Shown here piece by piece: positions 8,719-17,308 of a stretch of 64,000 nucleotides of DNA. The number at the start of each line of letters is the position of its first letter. Position 1 is the first letter of the stretch. The DNA lies in NCBI GenBank assembly GCA_963736975.1, contig CAVTQY010000001.1, positions 1,240,001 through 1,304,000 on the forward strand, read 5' to 3'. The stretch is from CAVTQY01 sp963736975 (GTDB taxonomy: Bacteria; Pseudomonadota; Alphaproteobacteria; Acetobacterales; Acetobacteraceae). The notes under the pieces were generated by a model, which searched no databases, was not told the origin of the DNA, and saw nothing but the letters and a program-made list of their open reading frames with translations. Both the position numbers and the translations under genes were made by a program.

Positions 8719-9485
8719 GCGGTTTCCATTTCATCGAGCGTCATGTCGGTCAGCGTCTTGCCGGAAGCGGCGGCACGCTGCTCCATAGCTTCGATCCGCG
8801 CGGCAAACTTGCGGTTAGCGCGGCGCAGACAATCCTCCGGATCGAGCGACAGCTTGCGCGCGAGATTGGCCAGCACGAACAGCAGATCGCCTAGTTCATC
8901 GGCCAGTCGATCTGGATCGGCCTCGGGCAACTCCGCCCGCAGCTCTTCCACCTCTTCATCGAGCTTCTCCAGCACCGCGGCGGCATCGGGCCAATCGAAA
9001 CCGACCCGGGCCGCACGCGCGGTCAGCTTCGCTGCCCGAACCAGCGAGGGCAACGCGAGAGGCACGCCGGCAAGCGTGCCGGTTTCGGCCCGGGCTGCAC
9101 GCTCGGCCGATTTTTGTGTTTCCCAGGCGGCAGTCTGCGCAGCCGCGCTGCGCGACGCGGCGTCAGCGAACACATGGGGGTGCCGGCGGACCATCTTGTC
9201 GGTAACGGCGGCCGCGATATCGGCGAAGGCGAAGCGGCCTTCCTCCTCCGCCATGCGTGCGTGATAGACGACCTGGAACAACAGATCGCCGAGTTCATCG
9301 GGCAGTGAATCGAAGTCCTGGCGAGCAATTGCATCGGCGACTTCGTAGGCTTCCTCGATCGTATAGGGGGCGATCGTCGCGAAGGTCTGTTCGCGGTCCC
9401 ACGGGCAGCCGGATGTGGGTTCGCGGAGTGCCGCCATGATGGCGAGCAAGCGCCGCAGTTCGGCCTCGGGCGATCGGATTTGCAT
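8673..9485 (-). CDS. mazG: Nucleoside triphosphate pyrophosphohydrolase MazG
   Basis: 270 residues with the two-domain MazG pattern. The N-terminal half has GCPWDREQTF and IEEAYEVADAI followed by LPDELGDLLFQVVYHA; the second half repeats it as EEVEELRAEL and ADELGDLLFVLANLARK. The EExxE and ExxD residues bind Mg2+. It hydrolyses NTPs and dNTPs to monophosphates and pyrophosphate and is linked to housecleaning of damaged nucleotides and to ppGpp control. Full length for the family. Confidence 0.93.
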   Translation of the reverse strand: MQIRSPEAELRRLLAIMAALREPTSGCPWDREQTFATIAPYTIEEAYEVADAIARQDFDSLPDELGDLLFQVVYHARMAEEEGRFAFADIAAAVTDKMVRRHPHVFADAASRSAAAQTAAWETQKSAERAARAETGTLAGVPLALPSLVRAAKLTARAARVGFDWPDAAAVLEKLDEEVEELRAELPEADPDRLADELGDLLFVLANLARKLSLDPEDCLRRANRKFAARIEAMEQRAAASGKTLTDMTLDEMETAWQAVKRAQRPNGGG

Positions 9486-9529
9486 GCGCTGGCGATAAGG
9501 GACCGCCGGCTGCGGCGCAAGCTTCCGGG

Positions 9530-10708
9530 CTACCCAACACCACCGCCGCTGACGAAGGGCACGGAGCCCTCCGGGCGGGAAAAAGCGACCCCCTCAGCGA
9601 ATTGTTGGATGGGATGCCGCTTGTACGGGTGCCGCGCACACGCCTCCTCGTTCAACTCCAAACCCAAACCCGGCACATTCGGAATACGGATCTCGCTGTT
9701 GGTAAAGGTAAGCAACTCCCGCACGATCTCCTTCCGCCACGGCACATCCACGGCGATCGTCTCCAGGATGCAGAAATTCGGAATGGTGGCTGCCAGTTGC
9801 ATGGTCATGGCATTCATGACCGGACCGGTGGGATTGTGTGGTGCGACGGGCAAGAACCGCGCATGCCCCATAGCGGCGATTTTCTGCGCTTCGAGCATCC
9901 CGCCCACATGTCCCACGTCGGGCTGCAGGACATCGACGGCGCGCTTATAGATCAGTTCCATGAATCGTTCCGGCTCGAAATAGCGCTCGCCTGTTGCGAT
10001 CGGGATCGGGCTGTTCGCCCGAACGTCGGCCAGGGCATCGATGCTTTCGGGCGGCACCGGTTCTTCGAACCACCTCGGATCAAATTTTGCCAGCGCCCGC
10101 GCCATCGCAATTGCCGTAGGCACGTTTAGCCGCCCGTGCACCTCGATCATCAGATCGATGCCCGGCCCCACCGCGCTTCGCACCGCCTCCACGATTTCGA
10201 TCGTGCGGTGCCGCGCCGCGCGATCCATCTCCAGATAGGCTGCGCCGAAGGGATCCCATTTCAGCGCCTTGAAGCCCATCGCCACGGCCTCGGACGCTTT
10301 GCGCGCATAGTCCCCGGGCGTTTTTGCGCCCGAAAACCATCCATTGCCGTAGCAGGCAACAACATCCCGATGCTTGCCGCCAAGCAGTTCATAGACTGGC
10401 ACACCGAGCGCCTTGCCCTTGATGTCCAGCAGCGCTGCCTCCACGCCGCTGAGCGCACTGCGCAAGATTACGCCGGTCCGCCAATATGAGTTTCGGTGCA
10501 TAGTCTGGATCAGATAGTCGGTCTGGTACGGATCCTTACCGATCAGGAACTCACCGAGTTCTTCGAGCGCCGCAACGATCGCCTTCTCGTTCCACTCCGC
10601 GGTTGCCTCGCCCAGGCCCTCGTAGCCGCTATCCGTCTGAAGCTTCATGAAAATGAAGTTGGTGCGGTGGGCGTCAACCAGGAAGGTTTTGTATCCGGTG
10701 ATCTTCAT
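9530..10708 (-). CDS. Enolase-superfamily dehydratase (MR/MLE, galactonate dehydratase-like)
   Basis: 392 residues. The mandelate racemase/muconate lactonizing fold is shown by the N-terminal capping domain, EVHGRLN (metal ligand region), WFEEPVPPE, ATGERYF and the C-terminal HNPTGPV catalytic His segment. The His after the first metal-ligand acid resembles the galactonate dehydratase group, so a sugar-acid dehydratase is likely. The open frame extends further upstream, but the ATG at 10708 with AAGGACAAG just before it and the standard MKITGYKTFLV start set the N-terminus. The true substrate is open. Confidence 0.87.
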   Translation of the reverse strand: MKITGYKTFLVDAHRTNFIFMKLQTDSGYEGLGEATAEWNEKAIVAALEELGEFLIGKDPYQTDYLIQTMHRNSYWRTGVILRSALSGVEAALLDIKGKALGVPVYELLGGKHRDVVACYGNGWFSGAKTPGDYARKASEAVAMGFKALKWDPFGAAYLEMDRAARHRTIEIVEAVRSAVGPGIDLMIEVHGRLNVPTAIAMARALAKFDPRWFEEPVPPESIDALADVRANSPIPIATGERYFEPERFMELIYKRAVDVLQPDVGHVGGMLEAQKIAAMGHARFLPVAPHNPTGPVMNAMTMQLAATIPNFCILETIAVDVPWRKEIVRELLTFTNSEIRIPNVPGLGLELNEEACARHPYKRHPIQQFAEGVAFSRPEGSVPFVSGGGVG

Positions 10709-10730
10709 CTTGTCCTTCCGTCGGCATGCG

Positions 10731-11036
10731 TCACGCCGCTTGAGCGAGGCTGAGAACCGCACCCTTGCCCCGCACCTCCGCCTCCTCGAACTCGGCCGCG
10801 GTAATCGCTCGGTCGAGAGCGGCGCGCAGCTCCTTGGCCGTCTCCAGCGTGAGCTCGATCCCAGCCCGCGCACCGGGGTCGAGGTCCGCGTTGATGAAGT
10901 CGAGCGTGATGACGTCGCCCAGCGGCGCATGGCGCGCGTGGTCATAGGCGACCACCGCCCGCGACAGCCTGAACCATTCGTCCCCGCGCTTGGCCATGCC
11001 CTCGGCGCGTACGGTCTCGATGATGGACGTGCACAT
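10731..11036 (-). CDS. DUF6295-like small protein
   Basis: 101 residues beginning MCTSIIETVRAEG and containing the segments WFRLSRAVVAYDHA and DVITLDFINADL. This pattern (MCT start, then a beta-rich core with a YDH segment) resembles the uncharacterised DUF6295 family. The start is fixed by an AGGAGG about 9 bases upstream; the open frame continues upstream but without a site. It lies between the dehydratase (22 bases away) and the dienelactone hydrolase (11 bases), so it is probably in the same operon. No function known. Confidence 0.7.
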   Translation of the reverse strand: MCTSIIETVRAEGMAKRGDEWFRLSRAVVAYDHARHAPLGDVITLDFINADLDPGARAGIELTLETAKELRAALDRAITAAEFEEAEVRGKGAVLSLAQAA

Positions 11037-11047
11037 GTCGGAACCTC

Positions 11048-11806
11048 CTACTTCGCCAGAGTCTTGCCGAAGAAGGCGAATACCTTGCTCCAGCCATCCA
11101 TTGCCTGCTCGGGCCGATAGAGCGGCCGGTGCCAATAGAAGAAGCCGTGGCCGGCACCGTCGTAGCGGTGGAACTCGTATGTCTTGCCGTGTTTTTTAAG
11201 CTCGGCCTCGTGCTGGTTCACCTGCTCAGGGCTCGGTGCGCGATCGTCGTTGCCGAACAGGCCGAGCAGAGGGCAGCAGAGGTCCTTCGTCATGTCGATC
11301 GGCGCGACAGGCGTCTTGGCATTGAGCTCCTCCTTGCCCATCACCACGCGGCCGCCCCATAGCTCGGCGCAAGCGTCGATGTCCTTCCGCTGACAGGCAT
11401 AGATGAAGGCGTGCCGGCCGCCCGAGCAGGAGCCGAAAAGGCCGACCTTGCCGTTGTGATCGGGCTGCGCGCGCATCCACTTCACGGCGCCTTCGGTATC
11501 GCCGACCATCTGGGAGTCGGGAATGCCGCCCTCGGCGCGCACCTTGGCGGCGACGTCGTCCGGATTGGCGTCGCTGCCGCCGCCCTCGCGCTCGTAGAGG
11601 TTGGCGCAGACCGCGAGATAGCCGTGATGCGCGAAGCGGCGCGTCGTCTCGATATAGAGCTCGCTCCAGCCCGGCAGGTGATGCACAAGCACGACACCCG
11701 GAAAGGGACCAGGACCGGATGGTCTGGCCACGTAAGCCGTTATCGGCGTTCCCTTATCGCCTTTGATGGTCAAATTCTCGCAGGTCATGCTTCGGTAGAA
11801 TGACAT
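11048..11806 (-). CDS. Dienelactone hydrolase family protein
   Basis: 252 residues, alpha/beta hydrolase of the DLH family. The nucleophile motif is GSCSGG with a Cys, the acid lies in FGNDDRAPSPEQ and the base in GAGHGFF, the Cys-Asp-His triad of dienelactone hydrolases. The N-terminal VVLVHHLPGWSE replaces the usual HE(I/W)xG oxyanion strand. DLH enzymes open lactone rings in chloroaromatic breakdown, but many family members act on other esters, so the substrate is open. First gene of an operon with the DUF6295-like gene and the dehydratase. Confidence 0.88.
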   Translation of the reverse strand: MSFYRSMTCENLTIKGDKGTPITAYVARPSGPGPFPGVVLVHHLPGWSELYIETTRRFAHHGYLAVCANLYEREGGGSDANPDDVAAKVRAEGGIPDSQMVGDTEGAVKWMRAQPDHNGKVGLFGSCSGGRHAFIYACQRKDIDACAELWGGRVVMGKEELNAKTPVAPIDMTKDLCCPLLGLFGNDDRAPSPEQVNQHEAELKKHGKTYEFHRYDGAGHGFFYWHRPLYRPEQAMDGWSKVFAFFGKTLAK

Positions 11807-11993
11807 CGGTCTTCCTCCATCGGCGTGGCTCTCGGTTTGCTGCCCGCGGGCATCGCGCCGCCAGTATTCGACGCTCGGGTACCGGGCGCAACCAGGGGCG
11901 CAGTGTGAGTGGCGAGCGGACGGCGTGGCGGCACTTTATCGTTTGCCGCACACGTGATTTGAATAGAAGTTGCGTGCTACAAAGGAGCCAGCC
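11807..11993. promoter_or_regulatory. Divergent intergenic region, hydrolase operon / P450
   Basis: 187 bases between the divergently transcribed dienelactone hydrolase and P450 genes. It must hold the promoters of both units. I see no clear -35/-10 pair or palindrome. The P450 side ends in AAAGGAG before the GTG start. Confidence 0.4.
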
Positions 11994-13199
11994 GTGTCCC
12001 TTGATCGCATCGACGTCAGCGACCCCGGCCTCTACCAGCAGGATACGTGGCGGCCGCTGTTCGCGCACCTGCGGCGCGAAGCGCCGGTCCACTACTGCGC
12101 GGAAAGCCGCTATGGCCCCTATTGGTCGGTGACGCGGTACGGCGACATCATGACCGTGGAACTCGATCAGACGACCTACTCCTCGGAACTCGGGGGTATT
12201 CAGGTAGAAGATCAGCCCGCCAATCTGCGGCGGCCCAGTTTTATCCGCATGGATCCGCCGCGCCACACGGTGCAGCGCAAAACGGTTGCCCCGGTCGCCG
12301 CGCCAACCAACCTCGCCAGCTATGAGCGGACCATCCGGCAACGCACCAGCACGGTTCTCGATAACCTGCCGCGCAATGAAACCTTCGACTGGGTGGACAG
12401 GGTTTCGATCGAACTGACCACCATGATGCTGGCAACCCTGTTCGACTTCCCCTGGCAGGAGCGGCGCAAGCTTACTTACTGGTCCGACGTGGCGATCTGC
12501 AACGTCACGGCGCCTGATGCGCCGGTCCATTCGGAGGAGGAACGGCTAGCGGAACTCCGTGGGATGGGGACGGCCTTCCGCGAGCTCTGGAAAGAGCGGG
12601 CAAACGCTGCGCCGAAGCTCGATCTGATTTCGATGATGGCACACAGCCCTGATACGCGCGAAATGCCGGAGATGGAGTTCATCGGCAACCTGGCGCTGCT
12701 TATTGTCGGTGGAAACGATACGACAAGGAACACCATGTCGGGCGGCGTGCTCGCGTTGTCGGAGAATCCCGGGGAGCTGCGCAAGCTCAAGGCCAACCCG
12801 GCTCTGGTCCCGAGCCTGGTCGCCGAGACGATCCGCTATCAGACGCCGGTCATCCATATGCGCCGCACGGCCAGGCGCGACGCCGAGCTTGCCGATCAAC
12901 GCATCCGACAAGGCGACAAGGTCGTGATGTGGTACGTGTCCGGCAATCGCGACGAAAGCGTCATCGACAGTCCCGACGCTTTCATCGTGGACCGCACGAA
13001 ACCGCGCCAACACCTGTCTTACGGCGCCGGCATCCACCGCTGCGTCGGCGACCGTCTGGCCGACCTGCAGCTCCGCATCCTCTGGGAAGAGATACTCGCA
13101 CGCGACCTGGAGATCGAGGTGATGGGGCAGCCCAGGCGGCTTTATTCCAACTTCATTCGCGGTATCCGGGAACTCCCCGTCCGCATCAATGCGCACTGA
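11994..13199 (+). CDS. Cytochrome P450
   Basis: 401 residues, soluble bacterial type. The oxygen-activation helix reads IVGGNDTTRN, the ExxR pair is in ETIRYQTP, and the heme loop is LSYGAGIHRCVGDRL with the axial Cys near residue 350 (Tyr replaces the usual Phe at the loop start). It needs an external reductase and ferredoxin; none is nearby. An AAAGGAG seven bases before the GTG at 11994 decides the start; a TTG further upstream in the same frame has no site. The substrate is unknown; HMRRTARRD at the K'-region is common in class I P450s acting on terpenoids or fatty acids. Confidence 0.9.
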   Translation: MSLDRIDVSDPGLYQQDTWRPLFAHLRREAPVHYCAESRYGPYWSVTRYGDIMTVELDQTTYSSELGGIQVEDQPANLRRPSFIRMDPPRHTVQRKTVAPVAAPTNLASYERTIRQRTSTVLDNLPRNETFDWVDRVSIELTTMMLATLFDFPWQERRKLTYWSDVAICNVTAPDAPVHSEEERLAELRGMGTAFRELWKERANAAPKLDLISMMAHSPDTREMPEMEFIGNLALLIVGGNDTTRNTMSGGVLALSENPGELRKLKANPALVPSLVAETIRYQTPVIHMRRTARRDAELADQRIRQGDKVVMWYVSGNRDESVIDSPDAFIVDRTKPRQHLSYGAGIHRCVGDRLADLQLRILWEEILARDLEIEVMGQPRRLYSNFIRGIRELPVRINAH

Positions 13200-13253
13200 T
13201 ACCAGCGGCCCTTTCTGTTGATCACTCCGACCGAGCGGGACCGCTGGCATCAG
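13196..13253 (+). terminator. Hairpin at the end of the P450 gene
   Basis: Arms CTGAT-A-CCAGCGG (13196-13208, including the P450 stop codon) and CCGCTGG-C-ATCAG (13241-13253) pair at 12 of 13 positions around a 32-base loop and are followed by AGTTTTA. This could be a terminator; it could also be an inverted-repeat end of the decayed insertion sequence that follows. Confidence 0.45.
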
Positions 13254-13269
13254 AGTTTTAGTCCGCGCG

Positions 13270-13590
13270 CGGCCACCCCACCAACCCCCGCGTCCCAACG
13301 CACAAGCGCGCTGGGTGCCCGATCGCACGCCATACCAGCGGCTCGGCGCGGTGGGTTGTAGCGGGCATTGTCCAGCACCACTCTGATCGCAGTGACGGTC
13401 GGGTGTCGCGCCTGCAAGCGTCAACTGATCATCTCGCGCTCGTGATCTTGCTTCGCTTCGAGATGCACGGATCTCACGTTCGGCCAGCACAGTGCGCCAT
13501 TGATTGTTGACGTTCACCCGGCCGTGGTTGCTCTTGAGCCCCCGCGTCTGCCCCTTGCGGATCCAGCCGTGGCCTAAATGGGCCGTATAG
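13270..13590 (-). pseudogene. Decayed IS630-type transposase fragment
   Basis: On the minus strand pieces of an IS630-family transposase can be read: GWIRKGQTRGLKSNHGRVNV, then after a one-base shift INGALCW, then after an in-frame TGA the segment HPTVTAIRVVLDNARYN, which holds the second catalytic Asp of the DDE triad. Both ends of the gene are missing and no complete inverted repeats are seen. The rest of 13254-13650 holds nothing I recognise. Confidence 0.65.
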
Positions 13591-13650
13591 GGGGCCGGGT
13601 ATATTACGCTGCCCGACGAGTTGAATAACCCCTATCGCCCTGGCATAACT

Positions 13651-14208
13651 TCAGCTCTGTATCGGCTTGCCTTCATGGGTTTCCAGCAGGTCGCTCATGT
13701 CGTTGGCGTGCTCCTCCTCGACACGAAGAATGCTTTCCAGCATCACTCTCGTCGCCGGATCCTTGTCGCCGAAGAAGCGGATCAACTCGCGGTAGTGTTC
13801 GACAGCGATGCGCTCGGCGATCAGGTTCTCCCGGATCATCCCGACCAGGCTGCCGCCCTCGGCGTATTGTGAAGCTGAACGCGTCGCCAGCCCCTCAGGG
13901 CTGAAATTGGGCGTGCCGCCGAGCTGATTGATGCGCTCGGCCACTTCCATCATGTGCTGCTGTTCTTCCTTGGCGTGCTGAGCGAATTCCTCCTTGACAC
14001 CGTCGCTGGCGACCCCGGTGGCAGCAACAGCGTGCATTGTATAGCGCAGTACGCAGACAATCTCAGTAGCAAGCACTGTTTGCAGGATGTCTATCGCCCG
14101 CCGCACGTCACCGCCGTAGTTCGGCGTTATCGGCCCCTGTGACACATGTTGACGCGCCTGCTCGCGCAAGGTCTTCACATCGGTCAAGAATGGTTCTTTC
14201 TCGCTCAT
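13651..14208 (-). CDS. Ferritin-like (bacterioferritin/Dps-type) protein
   Basis: 185 residues, a four-helix bundle with two ferritin-type ligand sets: ATEIVCVLRYTMH followed by HAKEEQQHMM, and ENLIAERIAVEHY followed by RVEEEHANDM. These E/ExxH motifs form a di-iron ferroxidase site, so the protein probably stores or detoxifies iron. It resembles the stand-alone bacterioferritin-like proteins annotated as ferritin-like domain or Dps-family. ATG preceded by GGAGAAAG. The next gene, a binding protein, ends 18 bases upstream of... its neighbour at 14227 reads on the same strand. Confidence 0.85.
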   Translation of the reverse strand: MSEKEPFLTDVKTLREQARQHVSQGPITPNYGGDVRRAIDILQTVLATEIVCVLRYTMHAVAATGVASDGVKEEFAQHAKEEQQHMMEVAERINQLGGTPNFSPEGLATRSASQYAEGGSLVGMIRENLIAERIAVEHYRELIRFFGDKDPATRVMLESILRVEEEHANDMSDLLETHEGKPIQS

Positions 14209-14226
14209 GGCGCTTTCTCCTGTGTG

Positions 14227-15801
14227 TCAGGCTTTGCGGATATTCCAGAACACCGGATTGCCGGTCAGCACCCCAGACAAGGTAGCCTGGAACGCAGTAG
14301 GCGCAAGATATTGGCCGAGCGGGATATATGGCACGTCGATGAACGCCTGAAGCTGGATCTCCTGCGCGATCTTCTTCTGCGACCCGAGGTCCGGCGCGCG
14401 GAGCCAGTCATTGCGCAATGCCTCGAGCTTCGGGGCGGTCGGCCAACCGACGGTCGCGTCCTGCCCGTTGCCCCGCAGGAAGACATGCCCGACCGGGTTC
14501 AGCATGTCGGCACCGCTCCAGGAGGTGTGGTAAATGCTCCAGCCACCCTGATCGACCGGATCTTTCTTCGCCCGCCGCTGCACGAGCGTTGCCCAGTCCA
14601 TTGCCTGGTAATCGACGTTCATGCCAAGCTTTTTCATCGTATCGTTGGTGATGTCGGCAAGCGCCTTGGCGCTGGCGATGTCGGTCGGCGCCAGCAGCAC
14701 GATTTTCTCGCCTTTATATCCCGCCACCTCAAGTGCCTGTTTCACTTTCGGCAGATCACGCGGGCCGGTGAACACGTCGAGGCCAACATCGCTCGCTATC
14801 GGTGTGCCAGGCGTGAACACGCCGCAGGGAACGTGACGCAGCTCCGGGTCGGTGCCGACCATCCCGATCATGTATTCGGCCTGATCCACCGCCCCGAGCA
14901 TGGCCCGCCGAATCGCCGCATTGTCGAAAGGCGGATGCAGTTGGTTGAACCTCATGGTGGCAATGAACCCCGTCGGGTCATTGGTGCGCACCGTCAGGTT
15001 CTTGCCGGTCAGCAAAGGCAGCAGGTCGGCGTCCGGCGTAAGCCACCAGTCGATCTCGCCCTGCTGCATCGCCGCCGCGACCGTGCCGGGATCCTTGATG
15101 ATGTGCCATTCGATGCGGTCGAGATAGGCGATCTTCGGACCGGCCGTGCCGCTGGGTGTGCCGGCCGGCCGCGGCACATAACCGGAAAAGCGCTCATACA
15201 CCACCAGCGAACCGGGCACGCGTTCATCGGCCTTGTAGCGGAACGGACCGCTGCCGATCATCTCGGTGACCTGCTTGTAGGGGTCGGTCTGGGCGAGGCG
15301 TTCCGGCATGATGGCGCAGATGCTCGGAGGCGTCTTGCCGAGCGCCTGCGGCAGCAAGGGAAACGGATATTTCAAGCGGAACAGGATGGTCTTGTCATCC
15401 GCCGCCGCGAGCCCGTCGGTCGCCGCCAGTAATGCCTGTCCATAGGCGTCGCGCGCCCCCCAACGCTTGATGCTGGCGACGCAGTCGCGCGCCAGCACTG
15501 GCGTATTGTCGTGGAACCGCATTCCCGGACGCAGCGTCAGCGTCCACTGCCTGCCGTCGCCGGAGGTCTCCACGCCGTTCAGCATCTGCGGCTGCGCCTG
15601 ATAGTTGGCGTCGACGCCGAACAGCGTATCGAACACCAGAAACCCGTGATCGCGAGTCTGGTAGGTGGTGGTCCAGATCGGATCGAGCACCGCCAGATCG
15701 GCCTGCGGCACGAAGGTCAGGGTCTGGCGGGAACCGGCCCGAGCGATGACGGGGGCAGCCAGGGCGGCGGTTGCAGTCGCAAGGAAGTGCCGGCGTCGCA
15801 T
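14227..15801 (-). CDS. ABC transporter substrate-binding protein, family 5
   Basis: 524 residues, periplasmic. The N-terminus MRRRHFLATATAALAAPVIARA is a signal peptide, Tat-like with RRRHFL. The body follows the extracellular solute-binding family 5 pattern (LRPGMRFHDNTPVLARDCVASIKRW, near 100) used for peptides, nickel or opines. No permease or ATPase gene is adjacent: pyruvate kinase lies upstream and the ferritin-like gene downstream, so the partner proteins must be elsewhere or the protein works as an orphan receptor. Ligand unknown. Confidence 0.87.
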   Translation of the reverse strand: MRRRHFLATATAALAAPVIARAGSRQTLTFVPQADLAVLDPIWTTTYQTRDHGFLVFDTLFGVDANYQAQPQMLNGVETSGDGRQWTLTLRPGMRFHDNTPVLARDCVASIKRWGARDAYGQALLAATDGLAAADDKTILFRLKYPFPLLPQALGKTPPSICAIMPERLAQTDPYKQVTEMIGSGPFRYKADERVPGSLVVYERFSGYVPRPAGTPSGTAGPKIAYLDRIEWHIIKDPGTVAAAMQQGEIDWWLTPDADLLPLLTGKNLTVRTNDPTGFIATMRFNQLHPPFDNAAIRRAMLGAVDQAEYMIGMVGTDPELRHVPCGVFTPGTPIASDVGLDVFTGPRDLPKVKQALEVAGYKGEKIVLLAPTDIASAKALADITNDTMKKLGMNVDYQAMDWATLVQRRAKKDPVDQGGWSIYHTSWSGADMLNPVGHVFLRGNGQDATVGWPTAPKLEALRNDWLRAPDLGSQKKIAQEIQLQAFIDVPYIPLGQYLAPTAFQATLSGVLTGNPVFWNIRKA

Positions 15802-15816
15802 CGCGTTCCTCTCCGT

Positions 15817-17250
15817 CTATCGTACCGCTGCCACCCGCAGCGTGTTGGTGGTCCCCGAATGACCGAACGGCACGCCGGCGGCCACCACGATCTCGTCGCC
15901 GCGTTGCGCGAACCCCTCCGCCTGGGCGGTGTGCAGGGCGCGCGCCACCGCTTCCGACAGCGAATGCACGTCGGGGCTGACCACCGCGTGCACGCCCCAG
16001 ACCACAGCAAGCCGCTGCGCCGTCTGGCGGTGCGGGGTGAAGCCGATCACCGGGGCTTCCGGCCGCTCGCGGGCGACGCGCACCGCCGTGCTGCCCGAAG
16101 CAGTGAAGGCGACGATTGCCGCGGCTCCGATCGTATGCCCGACTTGCCGCACGGCGGCGGCGATGGCATCGGCGGCCGAATGTTCCGGTTCGGGGCAGCT
16201 CGCATCGATCATGGCCCGCCACCCGGGATCCTGCTCCACCCGCGCGACGATGCGGTCCATGATGTTGACTGCTTCGAACGGGTACTGACCGGCGGCGGTT
16301 TCAGCCGACAGCATCACCGCATCGGCGCCGTCGAACACCGCGGTGGCCACGTCCGATGCCTCGGCCCGCGTCGGCGCGGGCGCGCTGATCATGCTCTCCA
16401 GCATCTGCGTGGCGACCACCACTGGGCGTCCGAGCGCCCGCGCCGCGCGCACGATGCGCTTCTGCACCAGCGGCACCTCCTCGGGCGGCAACTCCACGCC
16501 GAGATCGCCGCGAGCCACCATAACCGCATCGGACAGGCGGACGATCTCGTCGAGATTCTCAACCGCCTGCGGCTTCTCCATCTTCGTCATGATCCACGCC
16601 TGATCGCCGGCGATCCGCTTGGCCTCCGCCACATCCTCGGGCCGCTGCACGAAGGAAAGCCCGATATAATTGGCGCCGTGCTGAAGGGCGAAGTCGAGGT
16701 CGCTACGGTCCTTTTTGGTCAGCGCGGGGATCGGCAGCACCACGTCGGGCACGTTCACCCCCTTGCGGTCCGAGAGCGGGCCGCCGACCGTGACCTCGGT
16801 TTCCAGCGCATCCTCGCGCTTGCGCTGCACGCGCAAACGCAACTTGCCGTCATCCAGAAGCAACGTGCAGCCCAGCGCCGCCGCCTCGATGATCTCCGGA
16901 TGCGGCAGGTTCACCCGTTTGGCGTCCCCGGGCGTCGGGTTGAGGTCGAGCCGGAATGCCTGCCCGGTCTGCAAATGCACCCGGCCGCCGCCGAAACGCC
17001 CGACGCGCAGCTTCGGCCCCTGCACATCGGCAAGGATGCCGATCGGTCGATCGAGTCGCTCTTCCAGCTCCCGGATCATGGCGAAGCGGGCGGCATGGTC
17101 CTCATGCGTGCCATGGCTGAAGTTCAGCCGGAACACATCCGCGCCGGCCTGGAACAACCGCGCTAACACCTCCGGCGACGAGCTTGCCGGACCGAGCGTG
17201 GCGATGATCTTGGTGCGACGACGGCGGCGGATCTTCGGACGCGTAGCCAA
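15817..17250 (-). CDS. pyk: Pyruvate kinase
   Basis: 477 residues. It converts phosphoenolpyruvate and ADP to pyruvate and ATP, the last step of glycolysis. Visible family motifs: RTKIIATLGPASS at the N-terminus, LNFSHGTHEDH, and the active-site IMTKMEKPQAVENLDEI with the catalytic Lys, then VMVARGDLGVELP and MLESMI. The open frame extends far upstream, but homology begins at a TTG at 17250 preceded by AAGGAG; no ATG fits. The C-terminal domain ends FGHSGTTNTLRVAAV as is usual. Only 15 bases separate it from the downstream binding-protein gene. Confidence 0.93.
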   Translation of the reverse strand: MATRPKIRRRRRTKIIATLGPASSSPEVLARLFQAGADVFRLNFSHGTHEDHAARFAMIRELEERLDRPIGILADVQGPKLRVGRFGGGRVHLQTGQAFRLDLNPTPGDAKRVNLPHPEIIEAAALGCTLLLDDGKLRLRVQRKREDALETEVTVGGPLSDRKGVNVPDVVLPIPALTKKDRSDLDFALQHGANYIGLSFVQRPEDVAEAKRIAGDQAWIMTKMEKPQAVENLDEIVRLSDAVMVARGDLGVELPPEEVPLVQKRIVRAARALGRPVVVATQMLESMISAPAPTRAEASDVATAVFDGADAVMLSAETAAGQYPFEAVNIMDRIVARVEQDPGWRAMIDASCPEPEHSAADAIAAAVRQVGHTIGAAAIVAFTASGSTAVRVARERPEAPVIGFTPHRQTAQRLAVVWGVHAVVSPDVHSLSEAVARALHTAQAEGFAQRGDEIVVAAGVPFGHSGTTNTLRVAAVR

Positions 17251-17308
17251 TCCCGGCTCCTTCGAGTGATGCCGACACCGAGTGGTATAGGAGCAAGCGG
17301 CGGTCGCG

